A stretch of 64,000 nucleotides of DNA from Microbacterium sp. KUDC0406 (GTDB lineage Bacteria; Actinomycetota; Actinomycetes; Actinomycetales; Microbacteriaceae): the NCBI RefSeq assembly GCF_021582875.1, contig NZ_CP091138.1, positions 2,976,001 to 3,040,000 on the forward strand, written 5' to 3'. A model generated the notes under the pieces. It did no database searches. It was not told the origin of the DNA and saw nothing but the letters and a program-made list of their open reading frames with translations. Position numbers and translations under genes: made by a program. Positions within the stretch are counted from its first letter, which is position 1, and every line of letters begins with the position of its first letter. Positions 26,321 to 35,496 of the stretch are shown piece after piece.

Positions 26321-27670
26321 ATGAGCACTCAGACCTTCACCCTCCCCGACGTCGGCGAGGGCCTCACCGAGGCCGAGATCGTCAGCTGGAAGGTCGCCCC
26401 CGGCGACACCGTCGCGGTCAACGACGTCATCTGCGAGATCGAGACGGCGAAGTCGCTCGTCGAGCTGCCCTCGCCGCACGCGGGCGTGGTCGGTGAGGTG
26501 CTCGTCGCGGAAGGGAAGACGATCGACGTCGGCACCCCGATCATCACCTTCGTCACCGAGACGGCGGATGCTGCGGCTCGTGAGCGAGCGAAGCGAGACG
26601 AAGGGCCGGCACCGGCCGCCGAGGGCGGCGGCGCTGTGCTGGTCGGCTACGGCACCGGGGGAGGGGCGACCTCGCGGCGCCGGAAGCCGGCCGAGCGCCC
26701 GGTGCGTTCGTCCGTCGGGGTAATCGCGAAGCCGCCGATCCGCAAGCTCGCCCGCGACCTGGGAGTAGATCTGGCATCCGTCACGCCGACCGGCGCCGAT
26801 GGAGAGGTGACCCGCGACGACGTCATGAAGCACGCCTCGCAGGCCAGCGTCTTCCGCAACATCGAGACCCCGGAGTGGGGCGACGTGCGCGAGGAGGTCC
26901 TTCCGGTTCCTGAGCCTGTCGAAGGGCCGGGGGGCCTCGCCCGCGGCATCCAGCCCGGCAGCGACCCGGCACGCACCGAGGCGATCCCGGTGAAGGGCGT
27001 CCGCAAGGCGAGCGCCAACGCCATGGTGCAGAGCGCCTACTCGGCCCCGCACGTGACGGTGTGGAAGGAGGTCGACGCCACCCGCACGATGGAGCTCGTC
27101 AAGCGGCTGAAGGCCTCGCCCGACTTCGCCGACATCAAGGTGTCGCCGCTGCTGATCATGGCGCGCGCCGTGATCTGGGCGCTGCGCCGCACCCCGATGG
27201 TCAACGCCGCCTGGGTGGACACCGCCGACGGCGCCGAGATCGCCGTGCGGCACTACGTGAATCTCGGCATCGCCGCGGCGACGCCGCGCGGGCTGATCGT
27301 GCCGAACATCAAGGACGCCCAGACGCTCGGCATGAAGGACCTCGCCCGTGCGCTGAACCGTCTCACACTGACCGCACGCGAGGGCAAGACGGCGCCGGTG
27401 GATCAGCAGGGCGGCACGTTCACGATCACGAACATCGGTGTGTTCGGGATGGATGCCGGCACGCCGATCATCAACCCCGGCGAGGCGGGCATCGTCGCGA
27501 TGGGCACGATCGCGCAGAAGCCCTGGGTCGTCGACGGCGAGGTGCGCCCGCGGTGGGTCACCACGGTCGCCGGCTCGTTCGACCACCGCGTGATCGACGG
27601 CGACGGCATGAGCCGCTTCATCGCCGACGTCGCCGCCATCCTCGAGGAGCCCGCGCTGCTCGTCGACTGA
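26321..27670 (+). CDS. 2-oxoacid dehydrogenase E2 (dihydrolipoyl acyltransferase)
   Basis: 449 residues. An N-terminal lipoyl domain ([16 protein letters not shown]; lipoyl-lysine in [12 protein letters not shown] near residue 45), a peripheral subunit-binding domain near residues 134-175 ([20 protein letters not shown]) and the C-terminal acyltransferase core with [15 protein letters not shown]. It moves the acyl group from E1 to CoA. The linkers are odd: residues near 87-93 (ERAKRDE) come from half a family A repeat, and residues near 195-203 (PVPEPVEGP) from a family B repeat, both read in frame. Start ATG 26321 follows AAGGA. E3 is not in the window. Confidence 0.92.
   Translation: MSTQTFTLPDVGEGLTEAEIVSWKVAPGDTVAVNDVICEIETAKSLVELPSPHAGVVGEVLVAEGKTIDVGTPIITFVTETADAAARERAKRDEGPAPAAEGGGAVLVGYGTGGGATSRRRKPAERPVRSSVGVIAKPPIRKLARDLGVDLASVTPTGADGEVTRDDVMKHASQASVFRNIETPEWGDVREEVLPVPEPVEGPGGLARGIQPGSDPARTEAIPVKGVRKASANAMVQSAYSAPHVTVWKEVDATRTMELVKRLKASPDFADIKVSPLLIMARAVIWALRRTPMVNAAWVDTADGAEIAVRHYVNLGIAAATPRGLIVPNIKDAQTLGMKDLARALNRLTLTAREGKTAPVDQQGGTFTITNIGVFGMDAGTPIINPGEAGIVAMGTIAQKPWVVDGEVRPRWVTTVAGSFDHRVIDGDGMSRFIADVAAILEEPALLVD
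26577..26602 (+). repeat. Half family A repeat inside the E2 coding region
   Basis: CTCGTGAGCGAGCGAAGCGA followed by GACGAA; only the left arm is present. It keeps the frame and falls in the flexible linker after the lipoyl domain. Confidence 0.7.
26905..26928 (+). repeat. Family B repeat inside the E2 coding region
   Basis: GGTTCCTGAGCCTGTCGAAG followed by GGCC, translated VPEPVEGP in the second E2 linker. Other copies lie at 48176, 48982 and 54667. Confidence 0.75.
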
Positions 27671-27678
27671 GATCCCCG

Positions 27679-28192
27679 CTCGTTGAGCGAGCGAAGCGAG
27701 ACGAAGCGCCTTGACGTGACCTGCTCGCTCAACGACCCGGGTGTTCGGCCTTCTGGTCGTTGAGCGAGCGAAGCGAGACGAAACGTCTTGACGTGACCTG
27801 GGACCGTTTCGTCTCGCTCGTTCCTCGCTCGCTCAACGTCCCGGGTGTTCGGCCTTCTGGTCGTTGAGCGAGCGGAGCGAGACGAAACGTCTTGACGTGA
27901 CCTGGGACCGTTTCGTCTCGCTCGTTCCTCGCTCGCTCAACGACCCGGGTGTTCAGCTCCCCGCTCGTTGAGCGAGCGGAGCGAGACGAAACGTCTTGAC
28001 GTGACCTGGGACCGTTTCGTCTCGCTCGTTCCTCGCTCGCTCAACGACCCGGGTGTTCGGCCTTCTGGTGGTCGAGTGAGCGAAGTGATTCGAGATGCCC
28101 CGGGATGGGCCCGGTGTTCGGCCTTCTGGTCGTTGAGCGAGCGCAGCGAGACGAAACGCATTCGGCGATCCGTCAGCTCAACGACCGGCGAG
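27679..28192. repeat. Array of five to six family A palindromes
   Basis: Starts of successive copies lie near 27679, 27760, 27861, 27963, 28070 (divergent) and 28128. The full units are about 85-90 bp: left arm GTTGAGCGAGCGAAGCGAGA, loop containing TTGACGTGACCTGGGACC, right arm CTCGCTCGTTCCTCGCTCGC then TCAACGACCC. The units are joined by CCCGGGTGTTCGGCCTTCTG or variants. The array separates the convergent E2 and ROK genes and supplies the ROK stop codon. It has no coding capacity of its own. Confidence 0.85.
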
Positions 28193-29383
28193 ACGCTGCT
28201 GCACGAGCGCAGGCACGGCGCGCGTGCGGGCGGCCTCGCGGGCCGTCGCCACGGCGCCGAGGGAAACCACATCGGCGCCGAGCGTCGACGCGATCAGCTC
28301 GGGCGCCGGCAGGTGCAGCTGTGACGGCAGGCTGCGCCGAGCTGCGGCCAGAACCGGTTCGATGCTGTCAGCGATCGCGCCGCACACGATGACGCGCGAC
28401 GGGTCGAACGTGCTGCCGAGCACACCGATGATGATGGCGACGGTCTCGCCGACCCGGTCGGCGATCAGCGCGGCATCCGCATCTCCGGACGCCGCGAACT
28501 CGAGCACGGTGCGTGGATCGATGTCCTTGCCGCCCGCGAGGGTGCCGATCGCGCCGGATGCGGGGATCGCGCCAGACGCCACCGCCGCGCGCACCTCCCG
28601 CTCGATCGCGTAGCGCAGGCCGTACGCGGTTCCGACGCCGACCACGTGGTCGAACACGACGCCCTCGCCGACGCCGCCGTGTGCGCCGTGCAGCAGGTGG
28701 CCGTCGACGACCACGCCGGCACCGAAGCGCTCGCCGGCGAGCAGGGCGACGTAGTCCTGGCATCCGGCCGCTGCGCCGCCCGCTCCCTCCGCCGCGGCGG
28801 CGAGGGACGCGTCGTTCTTCACGTCGACGATCGGCGCCCAGCCGGTGAGCAGATCGGCGAGACCAGGGTTCGTCCGGGCCCAGAATCCCTCCGGATGCGG
28901 GGGAGAGATGCCGTCGCGATTGACCGGTGCCGCGACACCAGCGCAGACCGCGAGCACACTTGCGCGCTCCGCTCCGGCATCGCGCAGCGCCTCGTCGAGC
29001 AGGCCGCTGAGGGTCCGCCGGCGCGCGCCGGACGACGCAGTGCGCGGCACCTCGATGCGCCGATGCGCGAGGACCGTCTCGAACGGGTCCGCGACAGTCA
29101 CCGCCAGGTGCGAGAGGCCTGAGTCGATGCCGATCACCACGCCCAGGTCGTCCGCGATCTCGAACCGCCGCGCCGGGCGTCCGCCGCGGTACCCGCCGGC
29201 TGAGCGGGCGTTCGGCAGTTCGTGCAGGATGCCGATTCCGGCCAGAGTGTCGATCGCCTCGATCACGGTCGACCGGGTCAGGGCGACCTGGGACATCGCC
29301 TCGGTCGCAGTGAACACTCCCGCGTTCCAGGCGAAGTCGAGCACAGAACCGACACTCGCGCGGCCGGCGGCGGAAATCGTCAT
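28178..29383 (-). CDS. ROK-family transcriptional regulator
   Basis: 401 residues. Residues about 10-70 form a winged helix (VALTRSTVIEAIDTLAGIGI); the rest is the ROK sugar-kinase-like domain with VIGIDSGLSHLAVTVAD, KNDASLAAAAEGAGG and ALLAGERFGAGVVVDGHLLH. The usual Cys-rich zinc motif of ROK proteins is reduced, so zinc binding is doubtful. It is divergent from the sugar ABC/GH13 operon and should repress it until a sugar or sugar phosphate binds. The C-terminus ends RLAGR with its TGA inside the repeat array. Confidence 0.85.
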   Translation of the reverse strand: MTISAAGRASVGSVLDFAWNAGVFTATEAMSQVALTRSTVIEAIDTLAGIGILHELPNARSAGGYRGGRPARRFEIADDLGVVIGIDSGLSHLAVTVADPFETVLAHRRIEVPRTASSGARRRTLSGLLDEALRDAGAERASVLAVCAGVAAPVNRDGISPPHPEGFWARTNPGLADLLTGWAPIVDVKNDASLAAAAEGAGGAAAGCQDYVALLAGERFGAGVVVDGHLLHGAHGGVGEGVVFDHVVGVGTAYGLRYAIEREVRAAVASGAIPASGAIGTLAGGKDIDPRTVLEFAASGDADAALIADRVGETVAIIIGVLGSTFDPSRVIVCGAIADSIEPVLAAARRSLPSQLHLPAPELIASTLGADVVSLGAVATAREAARTRAVPALVQQRLAGR

Positions 29384-29419
29384 GGGTCTTGACCCTCCTC
29401 CCTCTGCGAGGGTACCGTC

Positions 29420-29448
29420 TTGACAAGTTGATTTGGTGACTAGATTTA
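29420..29448 (+). promoter_or_regulatory. Promoter and likely operator of the alpha-glucoside operon
   Basis: TTGACA (29420-29425) is followed after 17 bp by GATTTA (29443-29448), with TAGATT overlapping. The AT-rich core AGTTGATTTGGTGACTAGAT stands out from the GC-rich surroundings and is a likely ROK-binding site. Confidence 0.5.
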
Positions 29449-29480
29449 ATCGAAGGATCTAGCGCGACGGAAGGACGACG

Positions 29481-30785
29481 GTGTCTCGACGATTGACACG
29501 GATGCGGCGCCTGGTCGCTGCCGGGGCGGTGATGGTCCTGGGCGCGGCCCTGCTCGCCGGCTGCTCGGCCGACGGCCGCGAGACGATCCGCTTCACATTC
29601 AGCAAGCGCGAGGCGATCGCGTTCATGACCGACCTGGTGGCGAAATACAACTCCTCGCAGGACAAGGTCCGGGTCGTGATCGACACCTCCGGCGTCGACG
29701 TGGTCTCCGCCAGTTTCGTGCGCGGGAATCCGCCGGACATCATGCTGGCGAACTACAACATGGAGGTCTCGCGCTTCGTCGAGCGCTGCGCGCTGAGCGA
29801 CCTCGGCGACACCGATGCGGCATCCGAGATCAAGGACGACTACCAGCCGCTGCTCGACCAGTACGGGGTGTGCGCAGGGCGCACCAGCGCCCTGCCGTAC
29901 TCGGTGATGGCGGCCTCGGTGATCTATAACAAGCAGATCTTCGCCGACAATGGCATCGACGTGCCGACCACCTGGGACCAGCTGCTCTCCGCATGCGAGA
30001 CCTTGAAGGCTGCCGGCGTCACGCCCTTCGAGGCCACCCTGAAGGACGACTGGACCGTCGGCCAGGGCTGGTTCGACTACTCCGTGGGCGGCTCGCTCGA
30101 CGTGATCGACTTCTTCGACGCGCTGAAGGCCGAGGGCGCCGACGTCGGGCCCGATTCCGAGACTTCGTTCTCGAAGGACTTCGCCGAGCCGATGGACCGG
30201 ATGCAGCAGCTGCTGAAGGCGTACATCAACAAGGATGCTCCGAGCCGTGGCTACAACGACGGCAACCTGGCGTTCGCGCAGGGCAAGGCGGCGATGTACC
30301 TGCAGGGCCCCTGGGCCTTCAGCGAGATCGCCAAGACCGCGCCGGATCTCGAGCTCGGCACCTTCCCGCTGCCGATGACCGACAGCGAGGACGACCTCGC
30401 GGTCCGCGTGAACCTCGACCTCGCGGCGATGATCCCGGAGGGCTCCCGGCACAAGGAGGCCGCGCGCGACTTCCTGGAGTACCTGTATCAGCCCGAGAAC
30501 ATCGAGGAGTACAACGCCTCGCAGCTCGGCTTCACCCCGACCGAGAGCGCCCCCGCGCCCGACGACCCCCGCATCGAGGGGATGATCCCCTTCGTGGATG
30601 AGGGCCGCATCTATCAAGGCCCCTCCGTGCTGGTGCCCAAGACCATCCCGGTCTTCAATTACGCGCAGGCCATGGCGCTCGGCGCAGATCCGGCATCCGT
30701 GCTGGCGACGATGGACGCCGACTGGGCGCGCGTGGCGTTCCGCGCACCGGTGCTGAAGAGCGAGACGAAGGAATCCGCGAAATGA
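29481..30785 (+). CDS. Sugar-binding lipoprotein of an ABC importer
   Basis: 434 residues; lipobox ALLAGC with Cys near residue 30, then a family 1 solute-binding fold (IRFTFSKREAIAFMTDLVAK, NKQIFADNGIDVPTTWDQLL, YLQGPWAFSEIAKTAPDLEL). It captures an oligosaccharide, probably an alpha-glucoside given the GH13 enzyme downstream. Start GTG 29481 has GGAAGGAC upstream. The stop overlaps the permease start by four bases (ATGA). Confidence 0.92.
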   Translation: MSRRLTRMRRLVAAGAVMVLGAALLAGCSADGRETIRFTFSKREAIAFMTDLVAKYNSSQDKVRVVIDTSGVDVVSASFVRGNPPDIMLANYNMEVSRFVERCALSDLGDTDAASEIKDDYQPLLDQYGVCAGRTSALPYSVMAASVIYNKQIFADNGIDVPTTWDQLLSACETLKAAGVTPFEATLKDDWTVGQGWFDYSVGGSLDVIDFFDALKAEGADVGPDSETSFSKDFAEPMDRMQQLLKAYINKDAPSRGYNDGNLAFAQGKAAMYLQGPWAFSEIAKTAPDLELGTFPLPMTDSEDDLAVRVNLDLAAMIPEGSRHKEAARDFLEYLYQPENIEEYNASQLGFTPTESAPAPDDPRIEGMIPFVDEGRIYQGPSVLVPKTIPVFNYAQAMALGADPASVLATMDADWARVAFRAPVLKSETKESAK

Positions 30786-32602
30786 CCACCACGACGACCA
30801 TCGTCACCGCGGGTGACCGGACCGTCCGGCGCAGCAGCCGCCGAGTCGAGCCGATCTACTACCTGTTCCTGCTGCCCAGCCTCGTACTGTTCACACTCGC
30901 GATCACGGTGCCGGGGGCCATCGGCATCTTCTTCAGCTTCACCGACTCCATCGGCATCGGGGACTGGAGCTTCAACGGGCTCACCAACTACATCGCTCTG
31001 TTCAGCGATCCGGCGATCCTGCAGAGCTACCTGTTCACGTTCGGCTTCTCGATCGCGACGGTCATCGTGGTGAACGTGATCGCGTTCCTGCTCGCCGTCG
31101 GCCTCACCTCCCGCATCCGGATGAAGACCGGGCTCCGTGCGGTGTTCGTGATCCCGATGGTGATCTCGGGCATCATCATCGCCTACGTCTTCAACTTCCT
31201 GTTCTCGAACTCCCTGCCCGCCCTCGGGTCAGCGCTCGGGATCGAGTGGCTGCAGACCAGCCTGCTGGCCAACGCCGACCTGGCCTGGATCGCGATCGTC
31301 GCGGTCACCGCCTGGCAGGCGATCCCCGGCACGCTGCTGATCTACATCGCGGGGCTCCTGTCGGTGCCCGGCGACGTCTACGAGGCGGCGGACATCGACG
31401 GCGCCTCGAAGGTGCAGCAGCTCACGCGCATCACGCTGCCGCTCGTCGCCGGATACGTGGTGATCAACGTGATCCTCGGGTTCAAGGGCTTCCTGAACGC
31501 CTACGACATCATCGTCGGCCTCACGAACGGCGGACCGGGCACCGCCACCCGCAGCATCGCGATGACCATCATCACCGGCTTCAACGGCGGCGACTACGCC
31601 TACCAGATGGCCAACGCGACCATCTTCTTCATCGTCGCCATCCTCATCTCCCTCCTTCAGCTCTCGCTGACCCGGCGGAAGGAACGCACTCTGATGTCAA
31701 CGCAGACACTCATCGCCGTCGAGGCCGAGGCCGCCAGAGAGGGTCGGGGCGGACGCAGGGGCCGCGCGCCCCGCATCCGCATGGAACGGGTGAACTGGTC
31801 GGGCACGATCATCCTGATCCTGTGCGCCGTCACCGTGCTCCTCCCGCTGTACGTCACCATCTCGATGGCGTTCAAGACCACGAACCAGGCCGTCGACGGC
31901 AACGCCTTCTCGCTGCCCGCGCCGTTCTCGATCGACGGGTTCGTGCAGGCCTGGAACCTCACGAAGTTCCCGGTCGGCGCGGGGATCTCGCTCCTCGTCA
32001 CGGCGGGCACGGTCGTGGCGACCATCATCCTCGCCGCGTTCGCGTCGTACGCGATCGTGCGCAACTGGGACCGTCGGCTGTTCCGGTACTCGTTCTTCTA
32101 CCTGCTCGCGGCGATGTTCATCCCGTTCCCCGTGGTGGCGCTGCCGCAGATCCAGCTCACCGGCCGCGTGGGGCTCGACAACCCGTTCGGCGTGATCATC
32201 CTCGCGACGATGTTCCAGCTCAGCTTCAGCGTGCTGCTGTTCACCGCGTTCCTGCGGTCGATCCCGCTCGAGCTCGAGGAGAGCGCGCGCATCGACGGGG
32301 CGAGCACCTGGCAGACCTTCTGGCGTATCATCTTCCCGCTGCTCGGCCCGATGAGCGCCACGGTCGGCATCTTCGCCTTCCTGTACGCCTGGAACGACTT
32401 CATGATGCCGTCGCTGATCATCTCCGACCCGGCGCTGCAGACCCTGCCGGTGCGGCAGAACCTGTTCCAGACCCAGTTCAGCAACAACTACAACGTGTCA
32501 TTCGCGTCGTACCTGATGGCCATGGCCCCCGCGATCGTCGCCTACCTGTTCACCCAGCGCTGGGTGATGGAGGGCGTCACGCAGGGCGCCGTCAAGGGCT
32601 GA
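30782..32602 (+). CDS. Two sugar ABC permeases in one reading frame (MalF-MalG fusion)
   Basis: 606 residues. Residues 1-304 are a complete MalF-type permease (EAADIDGASKVQQLTRITLP loop; tail LSLTRRKERTL) and residues 305-606 a complete MalG-type permease starting MSTQTLIAV with its own EESARIDGASTWQTFWRIIF loop. Such proteins are normally separate. The junction reads ACTCTGATGTCA: the ATG at 31694 has GGAAGGA about ten bases upstream and would be a normal gene start, and a TGA lies there in the neighbouring frame. Either this is a true fusion with possible internal initiation, or one lost or gained base removed the first stop. Given the many indels here, the second is quite possible. Confidence 0.85.
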   Translation: MTTTTTIVTAGDRTVRRSSRRVEPIYYLFLLPSLVLFTLAITVPGAIGIFFSFTDSIGIGDWSFNGLTNYIALFSDPAILQSYLFTFGFSIATVIVVNVIAFLLAVGLTSRIRMKTGLRAVFVIPMVISGIIIAYVFNFLFSNSLPALGSALGIEWLQTSLLANADLAWIAIVAVTAWQAIPGTLLIYIAGLLSVPGDVYEAADIDGASKVQQLTRITLPLVAGYVVINVILGFKGFLNAYDIIVGLTNGGPGTATRSIAMTIITGFNGGDYAYQMANATIFFIVAILISLLQLSLTRRKERTLMSTQTLIAVEAEAAREGRGGRRGRAPRIRMERVNWSGTIILILCAVTVLLPLYVTISMAFKTTNQAVDGNAFSLPAPFSIDGFVQAWNLTKFPVGAGISLLVTAGTVVATIILAAFASYAIVRNWDRRLFRYSFFYLLAAMFIPFPVVALPQIQLTGRVGLDNPFGVIILATMFQLSFSVLLFTAFLRSIPLELEESARIDGASTWQTFWRIIFPLLGPMSATVGIFAFLYAWNDFMMPSLIISDPALQTLPVRQNLFQTQFSNNYNVSFASYLMAMAPAIVAYLFTQRWVMEGVTQGAVKG

Positions 32603-32666
32603 CCGCCGCAAGGCCACCACAGCGTCGTAAGACCACACAGAGAGAAACGAAGGAGCCTCACCTCTC

Positions 32667-34340
32667 ATGACCGATGCGCTCGTCATCGACACCCCCGAAG
32701 ACCAGCGGACGCCCGCCTGGTGGCGCCAGGCCGTCGTCTACCAGATCTATCCGCGCAGCTTCGCCGATGCGAACGGCGACGGGATCGGCGACATCCCCGG
32801 CATCCTGTCGCGCGCCGACTACCTCGCCGATCTCGGGATCGACGCGGTGTGGCTGAGCCCGTTCTACCCGTCGGCGCTCGCCGACGGCGGGTACGACGTC
32901 GCGGACTACCGCGACGTCGATCCGCGGCTGGGCACCCTGGCCGACTTCGACGCGATGATCACGGCTCTGCATCAGCGCGGGATCAAGGTCGTGGTCGACA
33001 TCGTGCCGAACCACACCTCGAACCTGCACGCCTGGTTCCAGGAGGCGCTCGCCGCGGGACGCGGATCCGCCGCGCGGGAGCGGTACATCTTCCGGGAGGG
33101 CAGCGGGCCCGACGGGGCGGAGCCGCCGACGGACTGGCAGTCGACCTTCGGCGGCGGTGCCTGGCAGCGGGTCGAGGACGGGCAGTGGTATTTCCACCAC
33201 TTCGCGGTCGAGCAGCCCGACCTCAACTGGGCGAACCCCGAGGTGCGCGCCGACTTCGTGAAGACGCTGCGCTTCTGGTCGGATCGCGGCGTGGACGGCT
33301 TCCGCATCGACGTCGCCCACATGCTGACGAAGGACCTCACCGAGCCGCTGCCGTCCACGGCCGAACTCGAGGCGATCCCGCGCGACGGCAATCATCCGCT
33401 GTTCGACCGGGATGACGTGCACGAGGTGTACGCCGAGTGGCGCGAGGTGTTCAACTCCTACGACCCGCCCCGCACAGCAGTCGCCGAGGCGTGGGTGGAG
33501 ACGCCGGAGCGCCGGGCGAGGTACGCCTCGGCGGAGGGGCTCGGCCAGGCGTTCAACTTCGACCTGCTCGTGGCCGACTTCGATGCCACGCAGTTCCGGA
33601 CGATCATCGCCGACAACCTCGCCCAGGCGCATGTCACCGGATCGTCGACGACGTGGGTGCTGTCGAACCACGACGTCACCCGGCATGCCACGCGCTACGG
33701 CCTGCCCCCGCTGAACGGCCGAAGGGTCAAGCAGGGCGCCGAATGGGTCGCCGCGGGCGGACCGGAGGAGGAGCTGGACCGCGAGCGCGGCACGCGCAGG
33801 GCCCGCGCGGCGACGCTGCTGCTGCTCGGCCTGCCCGGCAGCACCTACGTGTACCAGGGCGAGGAGCTCGGACTGCACGAGGTCGCCTCGATCGGGCCGG
33901 AGCAGCGGCAGGATCCGGCGTTCTTCCGCGGCGGCGAGTTCGACGGACTCGGGCGGGACGGATGTCGCGTGCCGCTGCCGTGGACGGCATCCGGATCCTC
34001 GTTCGGGTTCGGATCCGCCGGCGCGCACCTCCCGCAGCCGGACTGGTTCTCGGCGTACGCCGTGGATGCCGAGGCGGCCGACCCCGCGTCGACGCTGAAC
34101 CTGTACCGCGAGGCGCTGCGGCTGAGGCACGAGCTGCAGACCAGGGAGAGCCTGGAGTGGATCGAGACAGGCCGCACCGACGTGCTGCACTTCGTCCGGC
34201 CGAACGGCTGGCAGGTGCTGACGAACTTCGGAACCGAGCCGTACCCGCTCGACGGCGAGGTCGTACTGGCCAGCGGACCCGTCACGCCCGGCATCCTGCC
34301 GGCGGAGACCACGGTCTGGCTCGCTCCCACCGGTCGTTGA
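32667..34340 (+). CDS. Alpha-glucosidase, GH13
   Basis: 557 residues, cytoplasmic. GH13 regions: WWRQAVVYQIYPRSFADANG, DIVPNHTS, GFRIDVAHM (Asp nucleophile near residue 216), AVAEAWVE (general acid Glu) and SNHDVTRH. This pattern is that of oligo-alpha-glucosidases acting on maltose, isomaltose, trehalose-like or sucrose-like sugars. It is the last gene of the ROK-controlled operon and should cleave what the transporter imports. AAGGAG precedes ATG 32667 by 11 bases. The final residues TGR and TGA coincide with the start of a family A repeat. Confidence 0.92.
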   Translation: MTDALVIDTPEDQRTPAWWRQAVVYQIYPRSFADANGDGIGDIPGILSRADYLADLGIDAVWLSPFYPSALADGGYDVADYRDVDPRLGTLADFDAMITALHQRGIKVVVDIVPNHTSNLHAWFQEALAAGRGSAARERYIFREGSGPDGAEPPTDWQSTFGGGAWQRVEDGQWYFHHFAVEQPDLNWANPEVRADFVKTLRFWSDRGVDGFRIDVAHMLTKDLTEPLPSTAELEAIPRDGNHPLFDRDDVHEVYAEWREVFNSYDPPRTAVAEAWVETPERRARYASAEGLGQAFNFDLLVADFDATQFRTIIADNLAQAHVTGSSTTWVLSNHDVTRHATRYGLPPLNGRRVKQGAEWVAAGGPEEELDRERGTRRARAATLLLLGLPGSTYVYQGEELGLHEVASIGPEQRQDPAFFRGGEFDGLGRDGCRVPLPWTASGSSFGFGSAGAHLPQPDWFSAYAVDAEAADPASTLNLYREALRLRHELQTRESLEWIETGRTDVLHFVRPNGWQVLTNFGTEPYPLDGEVVLASGPVTPGILPAETTVWLAPTGR

Positions 34341-34467
34341 GCGAGCGGTGGTCGTTGAGCGAGCGGAGCGAGACGAAACGCAGACGAAACGCAGAGACGA
34401 AACGTCGTGAACTGCACGGCGGACCTCACCGCGTTTCGTCTCGCTCGTTCCTCGCTCGCTCAACGAC
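34332..34467. repeat. Double family A palindromic repeat
   Basis: Two left arms (GTTGAGCGAGCGGTGGTCGT, then GTTGAGCGAGCGGAGCGAGA), a direct duplication of AGACGAAACGCAG, and the right arm with CTCGCTCGTTCCTCGCTCGC. It gives the GH13 stop codon and ends 17 bases before the Zur box. Confidence 0.8.
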
Positions 34468-34483
34468 CCCGCAGGGTCGCTTT

Positions 34484-34498
34484 TGAGAATGATTCTCA
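34484..34498. promoter_or_regulatory. Zur box of the zinc-uptake operon
   Basis: TGAGAATGATTCTCA, a 7-1-7 palindrome matching the Fur/Zur consensus with central ATGAT. It is followed by TAGTGT (34506-34511) and, after seven bases, the ATG, so a bound repressor would cover the promoter of a leaderless message. The zur gene lies 4.4 kb downstream. Confidence 0.8.
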
Positions 34499-34518
34499 TA
34501 TCCGTTAGTGTCGTACTC

Positions 34519-35496
34519 ATGAAGAAGACGGCATGGGTTCTGGCGGCGGCGACGACGATCGGCGCGCTCGCGCTCAGCGGATGCTCCGCATCACCCGCAT
34601 CCGACGACGACCGCGTGCAGGTCGTCGCATCGACCAACGTCTATGGCGACATCGCCGCCAGCATCGGCGGCGACCGGGTCGACGTCACGAGCATCATCGA
34701 CGACGCCGCGAAGGACCCGCACTCCTACGAGGCATCCGCGCGCGACATGCTGCAGGTCAGCCACGCCGACCTGGTCATCGAGAACGGCGGGGGCTACGAC
34801 GCCTTCATGGAGGCGCTGCGCGCCGACTCGGATGCCGAGGTGATCACGGCCGTCGAGTTCTCGCATGACTTCCCCGGTGCCGACGAGGCGGAGCACGACC
34901 ATGAGCACGAGGGCGAAGACGCGCACGAGCACGCGGATGAGGACGGGCACGAGGGCCACGACCACATCGAGGGGTTCAACGAGCACGTCTGGTTCGATGT
35001 GCACACCATGATCCACGTGGCCGAGCAGATCTCCGACGACCTCACCGAGCTCGATCCCGACGGCAGCGCCGAGTACGAGGCCGGGGCGAAGAAGCTCATC
35101 GCTGAGCTCGAGGGCTTCGAGAAGCAGCTCGGTGTCCTGCACGAGAAGAACGAGGGGCGGCCGATCTTCATGACCGAGCCGCTGCCCGGCTACCTCGCGG
35201 CAGCAGTCGGGCTGGACGACGTCACGCCCGACGGGTTCGCCGAGGCCGTCGAGGAGGGCAATGACGTCGCGCCCGCGACACTGCTCGCCGCGGTGAAGGC
35301 GATCCGGGCCGGCGACGTCGACGCGGTGCTCACCACCGTGCAGACCGGGGGAGGCGAGACCGCCGAGGTCACGCGGGTGGCCGAGGAGAACGGAGTGCCG
35401 GTCGTGCCCTTCAGTGAACTCCTGGTCAAGGATCAGTCGTACGCTGAATGGATGCACGACGCGATCCAGAGCCTCTCCGAAGCCCTCGAGCGGTGA
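34519..35496 (+). CDS. znuA: Zinc-binding lipoprotein of ABC importer
   Basis: 325 residues: lipobox ALSGC, cluster 9 metal-binding fold (VQVVASTNVYGDIAASIGGD, DPHSYEASARDMLQ, NEHVWFDVHTM), and a long His/Asp/Glu loop around residues 125-152 (HDHEHEGEDAHEHADEDGHE) typical of zinc-specific members. It captures zinc outside the membrane. I start at ATG 34519; the longer frame from 34483 would translate the Zur box. The stop overlaps the GTG of znuC. Confidence 0.92.
   Translation: MKKTAWVLAAATTIGALALSGCSASPASDDDRVQVVASTNVYGDIAASIGGDRVDVTSIIDDAAKDPHSYEASARDMLQVSHADLVIENGGGYDAFMEALRADSDAEVITAVEFSHDFPGADEAEHDHEHEGEDAHEHADEDGHEGHDHIEGFNEHVWFDVHTMIHVAEQISDDLTELDPDGSAEYEAGAKKLIAELEGFEKQLGVLHEKNEGRPIFMTEPLPGYLAAAVGLDDVTPDGFAEAVEEGNDVAPATLLAAVKAIRAGDVDAVLTTVQTGGGETAEVTRVAEENGVPVVPFSELLVKDQSYAEWMHDAIQSLSEALER

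Noticed and set aside
27679-28192. CRISPR-like periodic repeats
   Set aside because: The units are palindromes of 85-90 bp with conserved loops and no unique 30-40 bp spacers; no cas genes are nearby. They belong to the family A repeat.
34483-34518. Start of znuA at 34483
   Set aside because: The upstream codons would translate the Zur box and add a non-signal-like N-terminus; ATG 34519 gives a standard lipoprotein signal.
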